In this document: in pieces, positions 9,881-19,211 of the stretch
Numbering within the stretch: the stretch's first letter is position 1
Layout of the letters: each line of letters begins with the position of its first letter
Assembly: GCA_947500645.1 (NCBI GenBank)
Contig: CANMSD010000002.1
Location: 372,001-436,000 of the forward strand
Direction: 5' to 3'
Source of the DNA: an uncultured Erythrobacter sp.
Lineage (GTDB): Bacteria > Pseudomonadota > Alphaproteobacteria > Sphingomonadales > Sphingomonadaceae
Length of the DNA stretch: 64,000 nucleotides
Program-made: the position numbers and the translations under genes
Notes under the pieces: model-generated
Told to the model about the DNA's origin: nothing
What the model saw: the letters and a program-made list of their open reading frames with translations, nothing else
Database searches by the model: none

Positions 9881-10879
9881 ATGATCAGCGCACCAACGCA
9901 AAACGCCTCGAATGGCACAAATCTCAGAGCGTCCACGCAAACCGGCCAGGCGAGCTACACGATCCGATCAGGCGATACGCTCGGAGCACTGGCCCAACGT
10001 TTTGGGACCGATATCTCAACGCTGGCTCAAGCGAATGGCATCGCCAATCCAAACCGTATCTTTGTGGGTGACACGATTGCCATTCCGCAAGGCAGCACGC
10101 GCTTCCATACGGTGAGCCGGGGCGACACCTTGCATGTCATCGCGCGAAACGCTGGCCTGTCAGTGCGCGAAGTGTTGGAGGCAAATCCGAATATTCGCAA
10201 TCCTGACCGGATCTATCCCGGTGACCGAATTGCACTGCCTGCCGGTTCAATCACAACCGAGACACCAAACCCGCAAACAACGCTTTCAACCCGATCGGTC
10301 GAACCGCCCACGTCGGTAACCTCTGTTTCTGAAACCAGCTTCAACGGCGATACACTCAGCCTAACCCAAGCGGACATCAACAATATCAAGCGCACCCTCC
10401 AAACGGAATGGGTTCCATCCGCCGGTGAGGGTCAAGCTCGCGGGATCATCGATACAATTCTCAACCGCACTGCATCAGGCCGGTGGGGAGATACGGTTTC
10501 GGAGGTTGTGAACGCCCGATATCAGTTCTCCGACATCAACGGACCTGTTTCATGGCGCGACGGTCGCACTTCGGTTGAGCAAATCCCGATGGCTCAGGTG
10601 ACCGGACGCGTTGATCGCTTGGTCGATAGTTACTTGGCGCAACGAGCCAATGGCCAGCCATCATCGATCGGGTCGCATCTCAATTATGCCAACCCCCACT
10701 ACTCCGATGCGAGAAACCTGAGCTGGATCAACCGGCTCGATGGTCCCGTTCTGGGTCGCGGCGATGCCATTCATCGGCACGGTACAGTCCCGGAATTGAA
10801 CAGGCATCGTCCTGGCGAATTCTCGGTCGGCCTTCCTGATAGCGCGCCCATAGGAGTGCCTCACAACCAGCCGCATTGA
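9881..10879 (+). CDS. LysM-repeat protein with SleB-like cell wall hydrolase domain
   Basis: Predicted peptidoglycan-binding hydrolase. Two LysM domains are clear: YTIRSGDTLGALAQRFG...GDTIAIP and HTVSRGDTLHVIARNAG...GDRIALP. A Ser/Thr/Pro-rich linker leads to a C-terminal domain with EGQARGIIDTILNR and VNARYQFSDINGP, resembling SleB/CwlJ-type hydrolases. I start it at the second Met (MISAPTQ) because GGAGGG sits 6 bases upstream; the track start has no such site. The result is 332 aa. No signal peptide is visible at either start, which is odd for a wall hydrolase. Confidence 0.8.
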   Translation: MISAPTQNASNGTNLRASTQTGQASYTIRSGDTLGALAQRFGTDISTLAQANGIANPNRIFVGDTIAIPQGSTRFHTVSRGDTLHVIARNAGLSVREVLEANPNIRNPDRIYPGDRIALPAGSITTETPNPQTTLSTRSVEPPTSVTSVSETSFNGDTLSLTQADINNIKRTLQTEWVPSAGEGQARGIIDTILNRTASGRWGDTVSEVVNARYQFSDINGPVSWRDGRTSVEQIPMAQVTGRVDRLVDSYLAQRANGQPSSIGSHLNYANPHYSDARNLSWINRLDGPVLGRGDAIHRHGTVPELNRHRPGEFSVGLPDSAPIGVPHNQPH

Positions 10880-10947
10880 GCGAGGTAGAACTTCCGCGAT
10901 ATCGCTACACGCTGGACAGGAAAGCGCCGGTTTTCTAGCGCGTCGCA

Positions 10948-11649
10948 ATGACTGCGCACAAAGAAGGCGATCCCACGACTCTCAACCGGCTGTACGGTCG
11001 CAGCCAGGGCAAACCACTGCGCCCGCGCCAGCAGGGCTTGGTCGATAATCTGCTTCCAAAAATTGCTGTACCGGCAGAAGGGCCAGTGACGGCAGGGAGG
11101 CTGTTTGGACAAGAGTGCCCACTGCATTTCGAGATCGGCTTTGGCGGCGGTGAGCATCTGGCCTACCGCGCCGATCTGCTGCCCGATCATGGATTGATCG
11201 GCGCCGAACCATTCCTGAATGGTGTTGCGCAGGCGCTAGGCCATGTTGAAGATCAGGGACTGACAAACGTGCGCCTCCACGCTGGCGATGCGTTAGAGGT
11301 TCTGAGCCGCATTCCCGATGGCGCTCTCACAATGGTCTATCTGCTCCATCCCGATCCATGGCCCAAGGCGCGTCACGCAAAGCGCCGGATGATGAATGAT
11401 GGCCCCGTCGCGATGATTGCCAACAAGCTCAAACCCGGAGGTGAATTCCGGTTTGGCACCGATCACGCGATCTATCTGCGACATGCCTTGATGGTGATGC
11501 AGCGCTTCACCGATCGCTTCGAATGGGTGACGGAAGGGCCCTCAAGCTTCCAAAACCGTCCGTCGGGCTGGCCAGAAACTCGCTATGAGAAGAAGGCTCG
11601 TAATGTGTTCGAACACGAGGTCTGGTATTTCCGCTATCGGAAACGCTAG
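10948..11649 (+). CDS. trmB: tRNA (guanine-N7-)-methyltransferase
   Basis: Methylates G46 in the variable loop of tRNAs using SAM. The 233-aa protein shows the SAM-binding FEIGFGGGEHL, the acidic GAEPFLNGV, and the family signature LLHPDPWPKARHAKRRMMND followed by GTDHAIYLRH. These motifs are diagnostic of TrmB. It lies alone on the plus strand after the LysM protein. The start at ATG follows a short gap; the N-terminal tail before the RLYGR motif is of usual length. Confidence 0.95.
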   Translation: MTAHKEGDPTTLNRLYGRSQGKPLRPRQQGLVDNLLPKIAVPAEGPVTAGRLFGQECPLHFEIGFGGGEHLAYRADLLPDHGLIGAEPFLNGVAQALGHVEDQGLTNVRLHAGDALEVLSRIPDGALTMVYLLHPDPWPKARHAKRRMMNDGPVAMIANKLKPGGEFRFGTDHAIYLRHALMVMQRFTDRFEWVTEGPSSFQNRPSGWPETRYEKKARNVFEHEVWYFRYRKR

Positions 11650-11687
11650 ATCGGTACGGTCGAGGCAAAAGGGGGGGAGTCGCAGTC

Positions 11688-12398
11688 ATGGGCAAAACAG
11701 GTTGGTGGATCGGAGGCATCTTCACCCCGATTGGCCTGCTATTTTCCGGTCTCGGCCTTTGGCTCTATCTGAACGATCAGGACCTCGCTGCAAAGGGCGT
11801 GCGAGCGAGCGGGACGGTTATCCAGATCGTAAGCTACCGCGATTCCGATGGAGAAACGATGTATCGCCCGGTCGTCGAGTTTACTGATACGGCTGGCAGC
11901 CGGCGAGAATTCAGCAGCGACGTGAGCAGCAGCACTAGCGAATTCCAGCGTGGCGAGGCGGTCGATGTGATCTACGATCCCGTCGCGCCAGAAAATGCCA
12001 TCATCGACAGCTTTATGGAGCGCTTCTTTCTTCCGCTGATTTTCGGCGGGCTGGGATCAATCTTTGCGCTGGTAGGTGCCGGAATCCTTTTTACGACCAT
12101 CCGCCGCCGCCAGATCGTCGCGGCACTCAAGGAACGAGGTCTGCGGATCAACGCCGAATTCGTAGGTTGCCAATTGGATACATCGATAAAGATCAACGGC
12201 AGAAGCCCATTTCGCGTATTCGCCCAAGCAACACATCCGATGACTGGAAAGCTGGCCAGCTTCGAGAGTGAGCCAATTTGGCTGGATCTCACAGGAGAGC
12301 TCGAACGGCAGCAAGTTCCAGTTCTAATCGATCCAACAAAGCCTAAGAGACACTACGTCGATTTGAGCGAATGGGTACATGAACGCGAACATGCTTGA
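11688..12398 (+). CDS. DUF3592 family membrane protein
   Basis: A 236-aa protein with an N-terminal transmembrane segment (IGGIFTPIGLLFSGLGLWLYL) and a DUF3592-type extracytoplasmic region (ASGTVIQIVSYRDSDGETMYRPVVEFTD). A second transmembrane segment follows (PLIFGGLGSIFALVGAGILF), then a cytoplasmic tail that repeats a similar beta-rich pattern. DUF3592 proteins have no assigned biochemical role. Start ATG follows GGGGGGGAG, a strong ribosome binding site. It lies between trmB and the DUF917 gene on the same strand. Confidence 0.75.
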   Translation: MGKTGWWIGGIFTPIGLLFSGLGLWLYLNDQDLAAKGVRASGTVIQIVSYRDSDGETMYRPVVEFTDTAGSRREFSSDVSSSTSEFQRGEAVDVIYDPVAPENAIIDSFMERFFLPLIFGGLGSIFALVGAGILFTTIRRRQIVAALKERGLRINAEFVGCQLDTSIKINGRSPFRVFAQATHPMTGKLASFESEPIWLDLTGELERQQVPVLIDPTKPKRHYVDLSEWVHEREHA

Positions 12399-12454
12399 TT
12401 GACCTCGACGGATGAGCGAGCTTCACCATAGGGCAACAGTGTGAGGGTATAACC

Positions 12455-13684
12455 ATGACATCGCGGCGGCAGTTTTTAGGCGGTTTGGCGATCGCCGCGG
12501 GTGCGATTTCGGCGTGCCGCGAGGTCGCTCCGACTGGCGTCGGCGATGACGGACGCAGTAGCAATCCCGACGCGACCACACTCGATGCAGAAGCGCTCGA
12601 GGACGCGCTCGTCGGCAGTTCATATCTCGGCACTGGCGGCGGCGGGAGCCTGTCGGCAGCTCGCGAGCTAGTCGCAGCCGATCTTGCCGCAGGACACACC
12701 TTCACGGTTCTGCCAGTCACGGCGCTGGCCGATACCGACCGGGTCGCCTGTCCCTATGGTCTTGCCAGCCTGGCGGAGACGAGCGAGGAAATGCAGGCGC
12801 AGCTCGACGCGATCGAGAACAAAGTGGAAGAACCAGTGCAGGCGGCGTTCGAAGCTCTGGAGCGCCATCTCGGCCAAAAATTTGCCGGGGTGATCATGGG
12901 CGAGATCGGCCCACTGAGTCTCGCAGAAGGATTGTCGATCGCAGCGCGATTGGGCGTGCCAGCGCTCGATGCCGACACGGTCGGGCGCGCAGTGCCGGAG
13001 ATCAACCAGCACTCGGTCAAGGTTGCGGGCATTCCGCTCACTCCAATCGGCGCAGCAACGCCGTTCGGCGATGAATTGGTGGTGGGCAAGTTGGGCGATC
13101 CGACCCGCGCGGAGGATATCCTGCGCGCGATTGCCGAAGCCAGCCGGGTGTGCGGCGTAGCCGACAGCCCGATCACCGGTGCGCAAGCGAAGCAAGATGG
13201 TACGCTCGTCACCGGCAGCCTGACGCTCGCTCGTACTATCGGCAGCGCGGTGCGCGAGGCAAAGGCGGGTGGCGACGACCCGATTGAGGCCGCGCGAGTT
13301 GCGGGCGATGGCTATCTGCTGTTCACTGGCATGGTCGCCAATACCGAGTGGAAGGATGAGGACGGTTTCCTGCAAGGCAAGGTTACACTAGCCGGAACCG
13401 GCGATTTTGCCGGTCAGCGCTTCGAAACCGACGTGAAGAATGAGCATCTCGTCGCCCGCCGCGATGGCACGGTGGTCGCCACCTGCCCCGACCTGGTCAG
13501 TTTGATCGACCTCGAAACCGCCGACGGCGTGATCAATCCCGGTTACGAGCGCGGACAGGCAGTCGCAGTGCTCGGCTTCCGTTGCGATCCACTGTGGCGC
13601 AGCGAAGCGGGGCTCGCGGTCTTCAGTCCGCGTTATTTCGGCTACGATCTCGACTACATACCGATCGAGGAACTCATTGGCTGA
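12455..13684 (+). CDS. DUF917 family protein with Tat-type lipoprotein signal
   Basis: The body of this 409-aa protein matches DUF917, a family usually found beside hydantoinase/oxoprolinase-type enzymes. Diagnostic stretches are YLGTGGGGSLSAA near residue 54 and GEIGPLSLAEGL. Unusually, it begins SRRQFLGGLAIAAGAISAC, which combines a twin-arginine motif with a lipobox-like cysteine, so the protein may be exported folded and lipid-anchored. No partner hydantoinase lies nearby. Its stop abuts the stop of maeB with no spacer. Substrate unknown. Confidence 0.8.
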   Translation: MTSRRQFLGGLAIAAGAISACREVAPTGVGDDGRSSNPDATTLDAEALEDALVGSSYLGTGGGGSLSAARELVAADLAAGHTFTVLPVTALADTDRVACPYGLASLAETSEEMQAQLDAIENKVEEPVQAAFEALERHLGQKFAGVIMGEIGPLSLAEGLSIAARLGVPALDADTVGRAVPEINQHSVKVAGIPLTPIGAATPFGDELVVGKLGDPTRAEDILRAIAEASRVCGVADSPITGAQAKQDGTLVTGSLTLARTIGSAVREAKAGGDDPIEAARVAGDGYLLFTGMVANTEWKDEDGFLQGKVTLAGTGDFAGQRFETDVKNEHLVARRDGTVVATCPDLVSLIDLETADGVINPGYERGQAVAVLGFRCDPLWRSEAGLAVFSPRYFGYDLDYIPIEELIG

Positions 13685-15949
13685 TCAGCCGACCACCCCC
13701 GCACTGGCGAGCACCGCTAGCGTCAGCACATCTGGCGCGATCGCAGTCATCGGCACGATCTGAACCGGCTTCTCCATCCCGATCAACATCGGTCCAACCG
13801 TCGCATTGCCCGCCAGCTCGCGGAGCATTTTGGCAGACAGGTTAGCTGATTGCAGACCGGGCATGACCAATACATTCGCAGGCGCGGACAGGCGGCTGAA
13901 AGGATAAAGCTCCATCACCTTCGGGTTGAGTGCGGCATCGGGTGCCATTTCACCTTCATATTCGAAACCGGGGTCTTCGCGATCAAGGATCGCAACAGCC
14001 TCGCGGATGTTACCGAGCCATTGGCCCGATGGATTACCGAAGGTGGAATAGGACAGGAATGCTACACGCGGCTCATGCCCCATGCGGCGCGCGACTGCTG
14101 CGGTTTCCTTGGCGATATGGGCAAGCTCTTCGGCATTCGGTCGCTCATTAATTGTGGTATCGGCAAGGAACGTCGTGTGGTTCTTGCCGATCATCATGTG
14201 CACACCGAACGGCAGGGAATCCGGCTTCGGATCGAGCACGCGATTGATCTCGCGCGCGGTCTGGGCGAATGTGCGCGTGAGGCCAGAGATAACTCCCTCA
14301 CCATGCCCGAGCGCAACGAGAAGCGCTGCGAACACGTTACGCTCCTGATTCACCATCCGGCGAACATCGCGCTCGGTGTAGCCTTTGCGTTGCAGTCGTT
14401 TGTACAGATAGTCGACCATGGCCGGCACGTGCTCGGACGTGGCCGAGTTCTGGATCTCAAAGCTGCCAGGGTCTGAAACCGACAATTGGTGTAGTTTGTC
14501 GACAACTGCCTTGGTCCGCCCCACCAGCACCGGCGTGCCGTAGCCGAAGTCGCGATATTGAATGGCAGCACGCAGCACGACTTCTTCTTCCGCCTCGGCA
14601 AAAACCATCCGCTTCGGATTGGCCTTTGCCTCATTGTAGACGCCGGTGAGGACGGCAGTCGTCGGGTTGAGGCGCGACTTGAGCGCGTGGCGATAGGCGT
14701 CGAGGTCTTCGATCTTCGCTTGCGCCACCCCTGAATCCATGGCCGCTTTCGCCACTGCCGAAGACACGACTTCGATCAAGCGCGGGTCGAAAGGTGCAGG
14801 GATAATATAGTCTTTGCCGAATTTCTGGTTCTTGCCGTAAGCACTCGCGACTTCCTCAGGCACTCGTTCGCGCGCCAACTCTGCGATAGCCTGGGCTGCA
14901 GCAATTTTCATCTCTTCATTGATCGTCGTCGCTTGGACATCGAGCGCGCCGCGGAAGATGAAGGGAAAACCAAGCACGTTGTTCACCTGGTTCGGGAAGT
15001 CGGACCGCCCGGTGGCGATAATCGCGTCGGGCCGAACCTTCTGCGCTTCATCCGGCATGATCTCCGGCGTCGGATTGGCCATGGCAAAGATGATCGGCTT
15101 GTCCGCCATCTTCTCCACCCAAGCTGGCTTGAGAGCCCCAGCTGCCGACAGACCGAGAAAGATATCCGCGCCGACAAGCGCCTCTTCCAGATCAGTGGCG
15201 TCTGTTTCAACCGCGTGCGCGCTCTTCCATTGATCGACATTGTCGCGACCCGGAGTGATCGGCCCGCTGCGATCGCATACGATGACGTTCTCGTGCGGAA
15301 TTCCCATCGCCTTGATGAGAGCTGTGCAGGCAAGCGCAGACGCCCCCGCCCCGTTCACCACCATGCGGGCATCCTTAAGGTCTCGTCCGGTAAGATGGCA
15401 CGCATTTATCAGGCCAGCTGCCGCGATGATGGCCGTGCCGTGCTGGTCATCATGCATCACCGGTATTTTCATTCGTTCGCGCAAAGCCTGCTCGATAATG
15501 AAGCACTCTGGCGCCTTGATGTCCTCGAGATTGATGCCGCCGAAGCTAGGTTCCATCAGTGCAACCGCCTCGATAAAGGCCTCTGGATCTTCGGTATCCA
15601 GCTCTAGATCGATAGAATCGACATCGGCGAAGCGCTTGAAGAGTACGGCCTTACCCTCCATCACTGGTTTGGAGGCAAGCGCCCCGAGATTGCCCAGGCC
15701 GAGAATAGCGGTGCCGTTGGAGATAACAGCGACCAAGTTGGAGCGCGCCGTATAGCGGGCCGCTAGACTGGGATCTTCGGCGATCGCCTCCACAGGAGCT
15801 GCAACGCCGGGAGAATAAGCCAGGCTCAGATCGCGCTGCGATGCCATTGGCTTCGATGCGACGATTTCGATTTTACCAGGACGAATGGTTTCGTGATAAA
15901 ACAGCGCTTCGCGCGTGGTGAAAGTCACTTGCCGATCTTCGGCCATCAA
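13685..15949 (-). CDS. maeB: NADP-dependent malic enzyme (malic enzyme-phosphotransacetylase fusion)
   Basis: Oxidatively decarboxylates malate to pyruvate, making NADPH. The 754-aa protein has the N-terminal malic domain (YSPGVAAPVEAI, VMHDDQHGTAIIAAAGL), an NAD(P)-binding fold (MVVNGAGASALACTALIK) and a C-terminal phosphotransacetylase-like domain from about residue 430. That domain is characteristic of the long MaeB class and usually serves regulation rather than catalysis. Transcribed leftward and alone. It is convergent with the DUF917 gene (adjacent stops) and divergent from mutS. Confidence 0.93.
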   Translation of the reverse strand: MMAEDRQVTFTTREALFYHETIRPGKIEIVASKPMASQRDLSLAYSPGVAAPVEAIAEDPSLAARYTARSNLVAVISNGTAILGLGNLGALASKPVMEGKAVLFKRFADVDSIDLELDTEDPEAFIEAVALMEPSFGGINLEDIKAPECFIIEQALRERMKIPVMHDDQHGTAIIAAAGLINACHLTGRDLKDARMVVNGAGASALACTALIKAMGIPHENVIVCDRSGPITPGRDNVDQWKSAHAVETDATDLEEALVGADIFLGLSAAGALKPAWVEKMADKPIIFAMANPTPEIMPDEAQKVRPDAIIATGRSDFPNQVNNVLGFPFIFRGALDVQATTINEEMKIAAAQAIAELARERVPEEVASAYGKNQKFGKDYIIPAPFDPRLIEVVSSAVAKAAMDSGVAQAKIEDLDAYRHALKSRLNPTTAVLTGVYNEAKANPKRMVFAEAEEEVVLRAAIQYRDFGYGTPVLVGRTKAVVDKLHQLSVSDPGSFEIQNSATSEHVPAMVDYLYKRLQRKGYTERDVRRMVNQERNVFAALLVALGHGEGVISGLTRTFAQTAREINRVLDPKPDSLPFGVHMMIGKNHTTFLADTTINERPNAEELAHIAKETAAVARRMGHEPRVAFLSYSTFGNPSGQWLGNIREAVAILDREDPGFEYEGEMAPDAALNPKVMELYPFSRLSAPANVLVMPGLQSANLSAKMLRELAGNATVGPMLIGMEKPVQIVPMTAIAPDVLTLAVLASAGVVG

Positions 15950-16059
15950 CGTCTCCTGTCGAATTTCTCTGAGCGCTTAGCCCGCTAAATTCACAAACGA
16001 TAGGGGAAAGGAGCCTTAGGCCAGTTCCGAATCGGCGGACGCCTGTCTAGGCCATTGCA

Positions 16060-18687
16060 ATGGCCGCCAAGACGACACCGATGATGGAGCAGTTTCTCGC
16101 TCTAAAGCAGGAGGCGGGAGACTGTCTGCTGTTCTATCGGATGGGCGATTTTTTCGAGCTGTTTTTTGACGATGCAAAAATCGCGGCAGGTATCTTGGAT
16201 ATCGCATTGACTGCCCGCGGCGAGCACGATGGCGAGCCCGTGCCGATGTGCGGAGTGCCGGTTCACTCAGCTGAAGGCTACCTCGCCCGCCTGATAAAGG
16301 GCGGATGCCGGGTCGCCATTGCCGAACAGGTTGAAACGCCCGAAGAGGCCAAAGTCCGTGCCAAGAAAGAAGGCACGCCATCCTCCAAAGCGTTAGTGAA
16401 GCGAGACATCGTAAGGTTTGTCACCGCTGGTACGCTGACTGAAGAAGCGCTGCTCGAACCGCGCAATGCAAACCTGCTTGTCGCGCTTGCGGAGGTGCGC
16501 GGGACACTCGGCATAGCCAGTTGCGACATTTCGACCGGGATTGTCGCTCTTGAGGAGTGCACTCCAGAAATGCTTGGGGCACATCTGGCCCGGCTGAATC
16601 CGAATGAAGTTGTTGTCCCGGAAGATTGGCCACATGGCCCGGATGACGTGACCTTCAGGCCGCGCGGCGATTTCGCTAGCGATGACGGTGCCGAACGACT
16701 GAAGAAAATCCATGATGTCGCGACGCTGGATGGCTTCGGCGACTTCTCGCGCGCAATGCTGGCAGCAGCAGGGGGCCTTGTCGCCTATCTCGACCATGTC
16801 GGGCGTGGGTCGCTACCGATGCTCCTGCCACCCACGGCGCGCCTCCACGCGTCGGGCATGGTCATGGATGAGGCGACGCGCGCGAGCCTCGAAATCCTAC
16901 AAGCGCAAGACGGATCGCGCGCTGGTAGTCTGATTGCTTCGATTGATCGCTGCGTTACGGGGGCTGGAGCACGGCAGCTCGCGGAAGATCTCGCGTCTCC
17001 TTTGCTTGATCGTCAGGCAATCGAAGAGCGGCTCGCGCTGGTGCAGTTTTGGCGCGACCGACCGATCGATCGCGCAGACCTGCGCGAAACCTTGCGAGCC
17101 CTGCCCGATCTGGGCCGTGCGCTTGGTCGGATCGTTGCCGGACGCGGCAGCCCGCGTGACTTGGGTCAGGTTCGCGACGGACTGAGCGATGCCCGAAAGT
17201 TGCATGATGCGCTGAAGCCTCAAAACGACAAACCTGCGTTGCTCACGCAATTGCTGCCGCATCTGACGGGGCATAGCGAACTTACCGATCTGCTCCATAT
17301 GGCGCTGGTTGCGTCACCTCCGACCGAGCGCGCGAACGGTGGCTATATCGCGGATGGCTACGATGCGGGGCTCGACGAGTTGCGTCAGGTTTCGGGCAAT
17401 GCACGCCGCGCCATAGCAGCGATGGAAGCGCGATATCGCGACGAAACAGGGATTGCCGCACTCAAGATCAAGCACAACGGCGTGCTCGGATATTTCATTG
17501 AAGTGCCAAATCGCCATGCAGATGCTTTGATGGCTCCCGACAGCGGCTTCACACACCGGCAAACTATGAAAGGCGCCGTCCGCTTCAATTCGATCTCGCT
17601 GCACGAGGAAGCGACGCGGATATCTGAAGCAGGAGGACGAGCGCTAGCAGCCGAAGAAGCGCATCTTGAAGAACTGACCAGCAAGATCGTCGGATCGCAG
17701 CGAGCAATTGCCGAAACAGCGGCGGCGCTTGCGCGGATCGATGTAGCGGCAGGACAAGCAGAGCGAGCCGCCGAAGGGGATTGGTGTCGGCCTGAGATCA
17801 TCGACACTTCGGCACTCGAGATAGCAGGCGGACGTCATCCGGTTGTCGAAGCGGCGCTTGCGAAAACGAACGAGCGCTTCGTAGCGAATGATTGCGCACT
17901 TTCCGAGACCAACCGTCTGTGGCTGATTGGCGGGCCGAACATGGGCGGTAAATCGACCTTCCTGAGACAGAACGCCTTGATCGTACTGATGGCGCAGGCG
18001 GGTGGATACGTTCCTGCAAACTCGGCCAAAATCGGCTTGGTCGATCGCCTTTTCAGCCGCGTTGGCGCTTCAGACAATCTCGCGCGTGGTCGCTCAACCT
18101 TCATGGTTGAAATGGTCGAAACCGCCGCAATTCTCTCGCAAGCCACCACTCGCAGCTTTGTAATCCTCGATGAGGTAGGTCGCGGGACATCGACCTATGA
18201 TGGGCTTGCCCTGGCGTGGGCAGTCGTCGAAGCGGTGCATTCGAAAATCGCGTGTCGCTGCCTGTTCGCCACCCACTATCATGAGCTGGCGCGCCTCGCG
18301 GAAAGCTGTGAGGCGCTTTCGCTGCATCACGTTCGCGCACGCGAATGGAAAGGCGATCTGGTCCTGCTTCACGAGCTAGCCGAAGGCCCCGCAGATCGGA
18401 GCTACGGACTTGCCGTTGCGAAATTGGCCGGCGTACCGGCCCCGGTGGTCAAACGCGCTCGCCAAGTGCTTGAGAAGCTGGAGGCAGCGCGATCAGAGAC
18501 TGGCGGTATCGCTGCTGGACTCGGTGAATTGCCATTGTTCGCGGCTGCTTCGCACGAGGAAGAACCTGAGCCGAAGGATGAATTGATCGAGCGACTCAAA
18601 GGGGCAGATATCGATGCATTGTCGCCGCGCGACGCGCTCGATTTTCTCTATGAGCTCAAACGCGAACTGGATGCTACCAAACCTTAA
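16060..18687 (+). CDS. mutS: DNA mismatch repair protein MutS
   Basis: Recognises base mismatches and loops and recruits MutL. The 875-aa protein contains the mismatch-binding N-terminus (FYRMGDFFELFFDDA with the Phe-x-Glu motif), connector, lever and clamp domains, and the ATPase with Walker A GGPNMGGKSTFLRQ, the STFMVEM segment, and Walker B VILDEVGRGTSTYDG. Length is normal. The upstream region shows no obvious ribosome binding site before the ATG. A short unknown gene follows 26 bp downstream on the same strand. Confidence 0.97.
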   Translation: MAAKTTPMMEQFLALKQEAGDCLLFYRMGDFFELFFDDAKIAAGILDIALTARGEHDGEPVPMCGVPVHSAEGYLARLIKGGCRVAIAEQVETPEEAKVRAKKEGTPSSKALVKRDIVRFVTAGTLTEEALLEPRNANLLVALAEVRGTLGIASCDISTGIVALEECTPEMLGAHLARLNPNEVVVPEDWPHGPDDVTFRPRGDFASDDGAERLKKIHDVATLDGFGDFSRAMLAAAGGLVAYLDHVGRGSLPMLLPPTARLHASGMVMDEATRASLEILQAQDGSRAGSLIASIDRCVTGAGARQLAEDLASPLLDRQAIEERLALVQFWRDRPIDRADLRETLRALPDLGRALGRIVAGRGSPRDLGQVRDGLSDARKLHDALKPQNDKPALLTQLLPHLTGHSELTDLLHMALVASPPTERANGGYIADGYDAGLDELRQVSGNARRAIAAMEARYRDETGIAALKIKHNGVLGYFIEVPNRHADALMAPDSGFTHRQTMKGAVRFNSISLHEEATRISEAGGRALAAEEAHLEELTSKIVGSQRAIAETAAALARIDVAAGQAERAAEGDWCRPEIIDTSALEIAGGRHPVVEAALAKTNERFVANDCALSETNRLWLIGGPNMGGKSTFLRQNALIVLMAQAGGYVPANSAKIGLVDRLFSRVGASDNLARGRSTFMVEMVETAAILSQATTRSFVILDEVGRGTSTYDGLALAWAVVEAVHSKIACRCLFATHYHELARLAESCEALSLHHVRAREWKGDLVLLHELAEGPADRSYGLAVAKLAGVPAPVVKRARQVLEKLEAARSETGGIAAGLGELPLFAAASHEEEPEPKDELIERLKGADIDALSPRDALDFLYELKRELDATKP

Positions 18688-18713
18688 CCAAGAGCAGCCT
18701 ATGTTCTCGCATT

Positions 18714-19184
18714 ATGTCGATGACACTGTTCGAAAATCACAAAGCAGCGCTTGTCTTTGCCGGGGTCACCCTGTTCGGCGCCGCAATTTTTGTGGAATCT
18801 CGCAGCGCTTCAGAACCGAAAGACATAGAAGTCGCAAACAAGGTTGAGCCGCGCGAACAGAAGCCAGCGGAGGTTAGCACGTCGAGTGAGACGCAGCTTA
18901 GTGAATGGTACGAGGGCGATGAGCCTGTCATCGACGATTTCGTCCCGGATGACGAGCTAATCGACGAGGCGAATGGGTTTGATCCAACACCTGAATATGT
19001 TTCGCCCGAGGAAAGCTCAGTGGTCGAAACAGTGATCGTACGGCAAGCCAACAATAGACCGCCAGCCGCCGGTGAGCGTAGCTATCGCGACAATGGAAAC
19101 GGACCGCGCATGGTCCCTGGAAAGCCTAAAGATGGCGGCGGTGGACCGCGCCAACCAATAGTTGCAAGGCAGGACGGCCGGTAA
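18714..19184 (+). CDS. Membrane-anchored acidic protein, unknown
   Basis: I do not recognise this 156-aa protein. One N-terminal hydrophobic segment (ALVFAGVTLFGAAIFVE) is followed by a long acidic, low-complexity region and a basic Gly/Pro/Arg tail (GPRMVPGKPKDGGGGPRQP). The layout suggests a single-pass anchor with a disordered extracytoplasmic tail. It starts 26 bp after mutS and may be cotranscribed. It converges with hbd. Codon use looks like its neighbours. Confidence 0.55.
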   Translation: MSMTLFENHKAALVFAGVTLFGAAIFVESRSASEPKDIEVANKVEPREQKPAEVSTSSETQLSEWYEGDEPVIDDFVPDDELIDEANGFDPTPEYVSPEESSVVETVIVRQANNRPPAAGERSYRDNGNGPRMVPGKPKDGGGGPRQPIVARQDGR

Positions 19185-19211
19185 TTAGCGCAAAGGCGCG
19201 CCACGCACACA

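Noticed and set aside
13850-14476. 208-aa plus-strand ORF opposite maeB
   Set aside because: Shadow in a high-GC gene; nothing recognisable.
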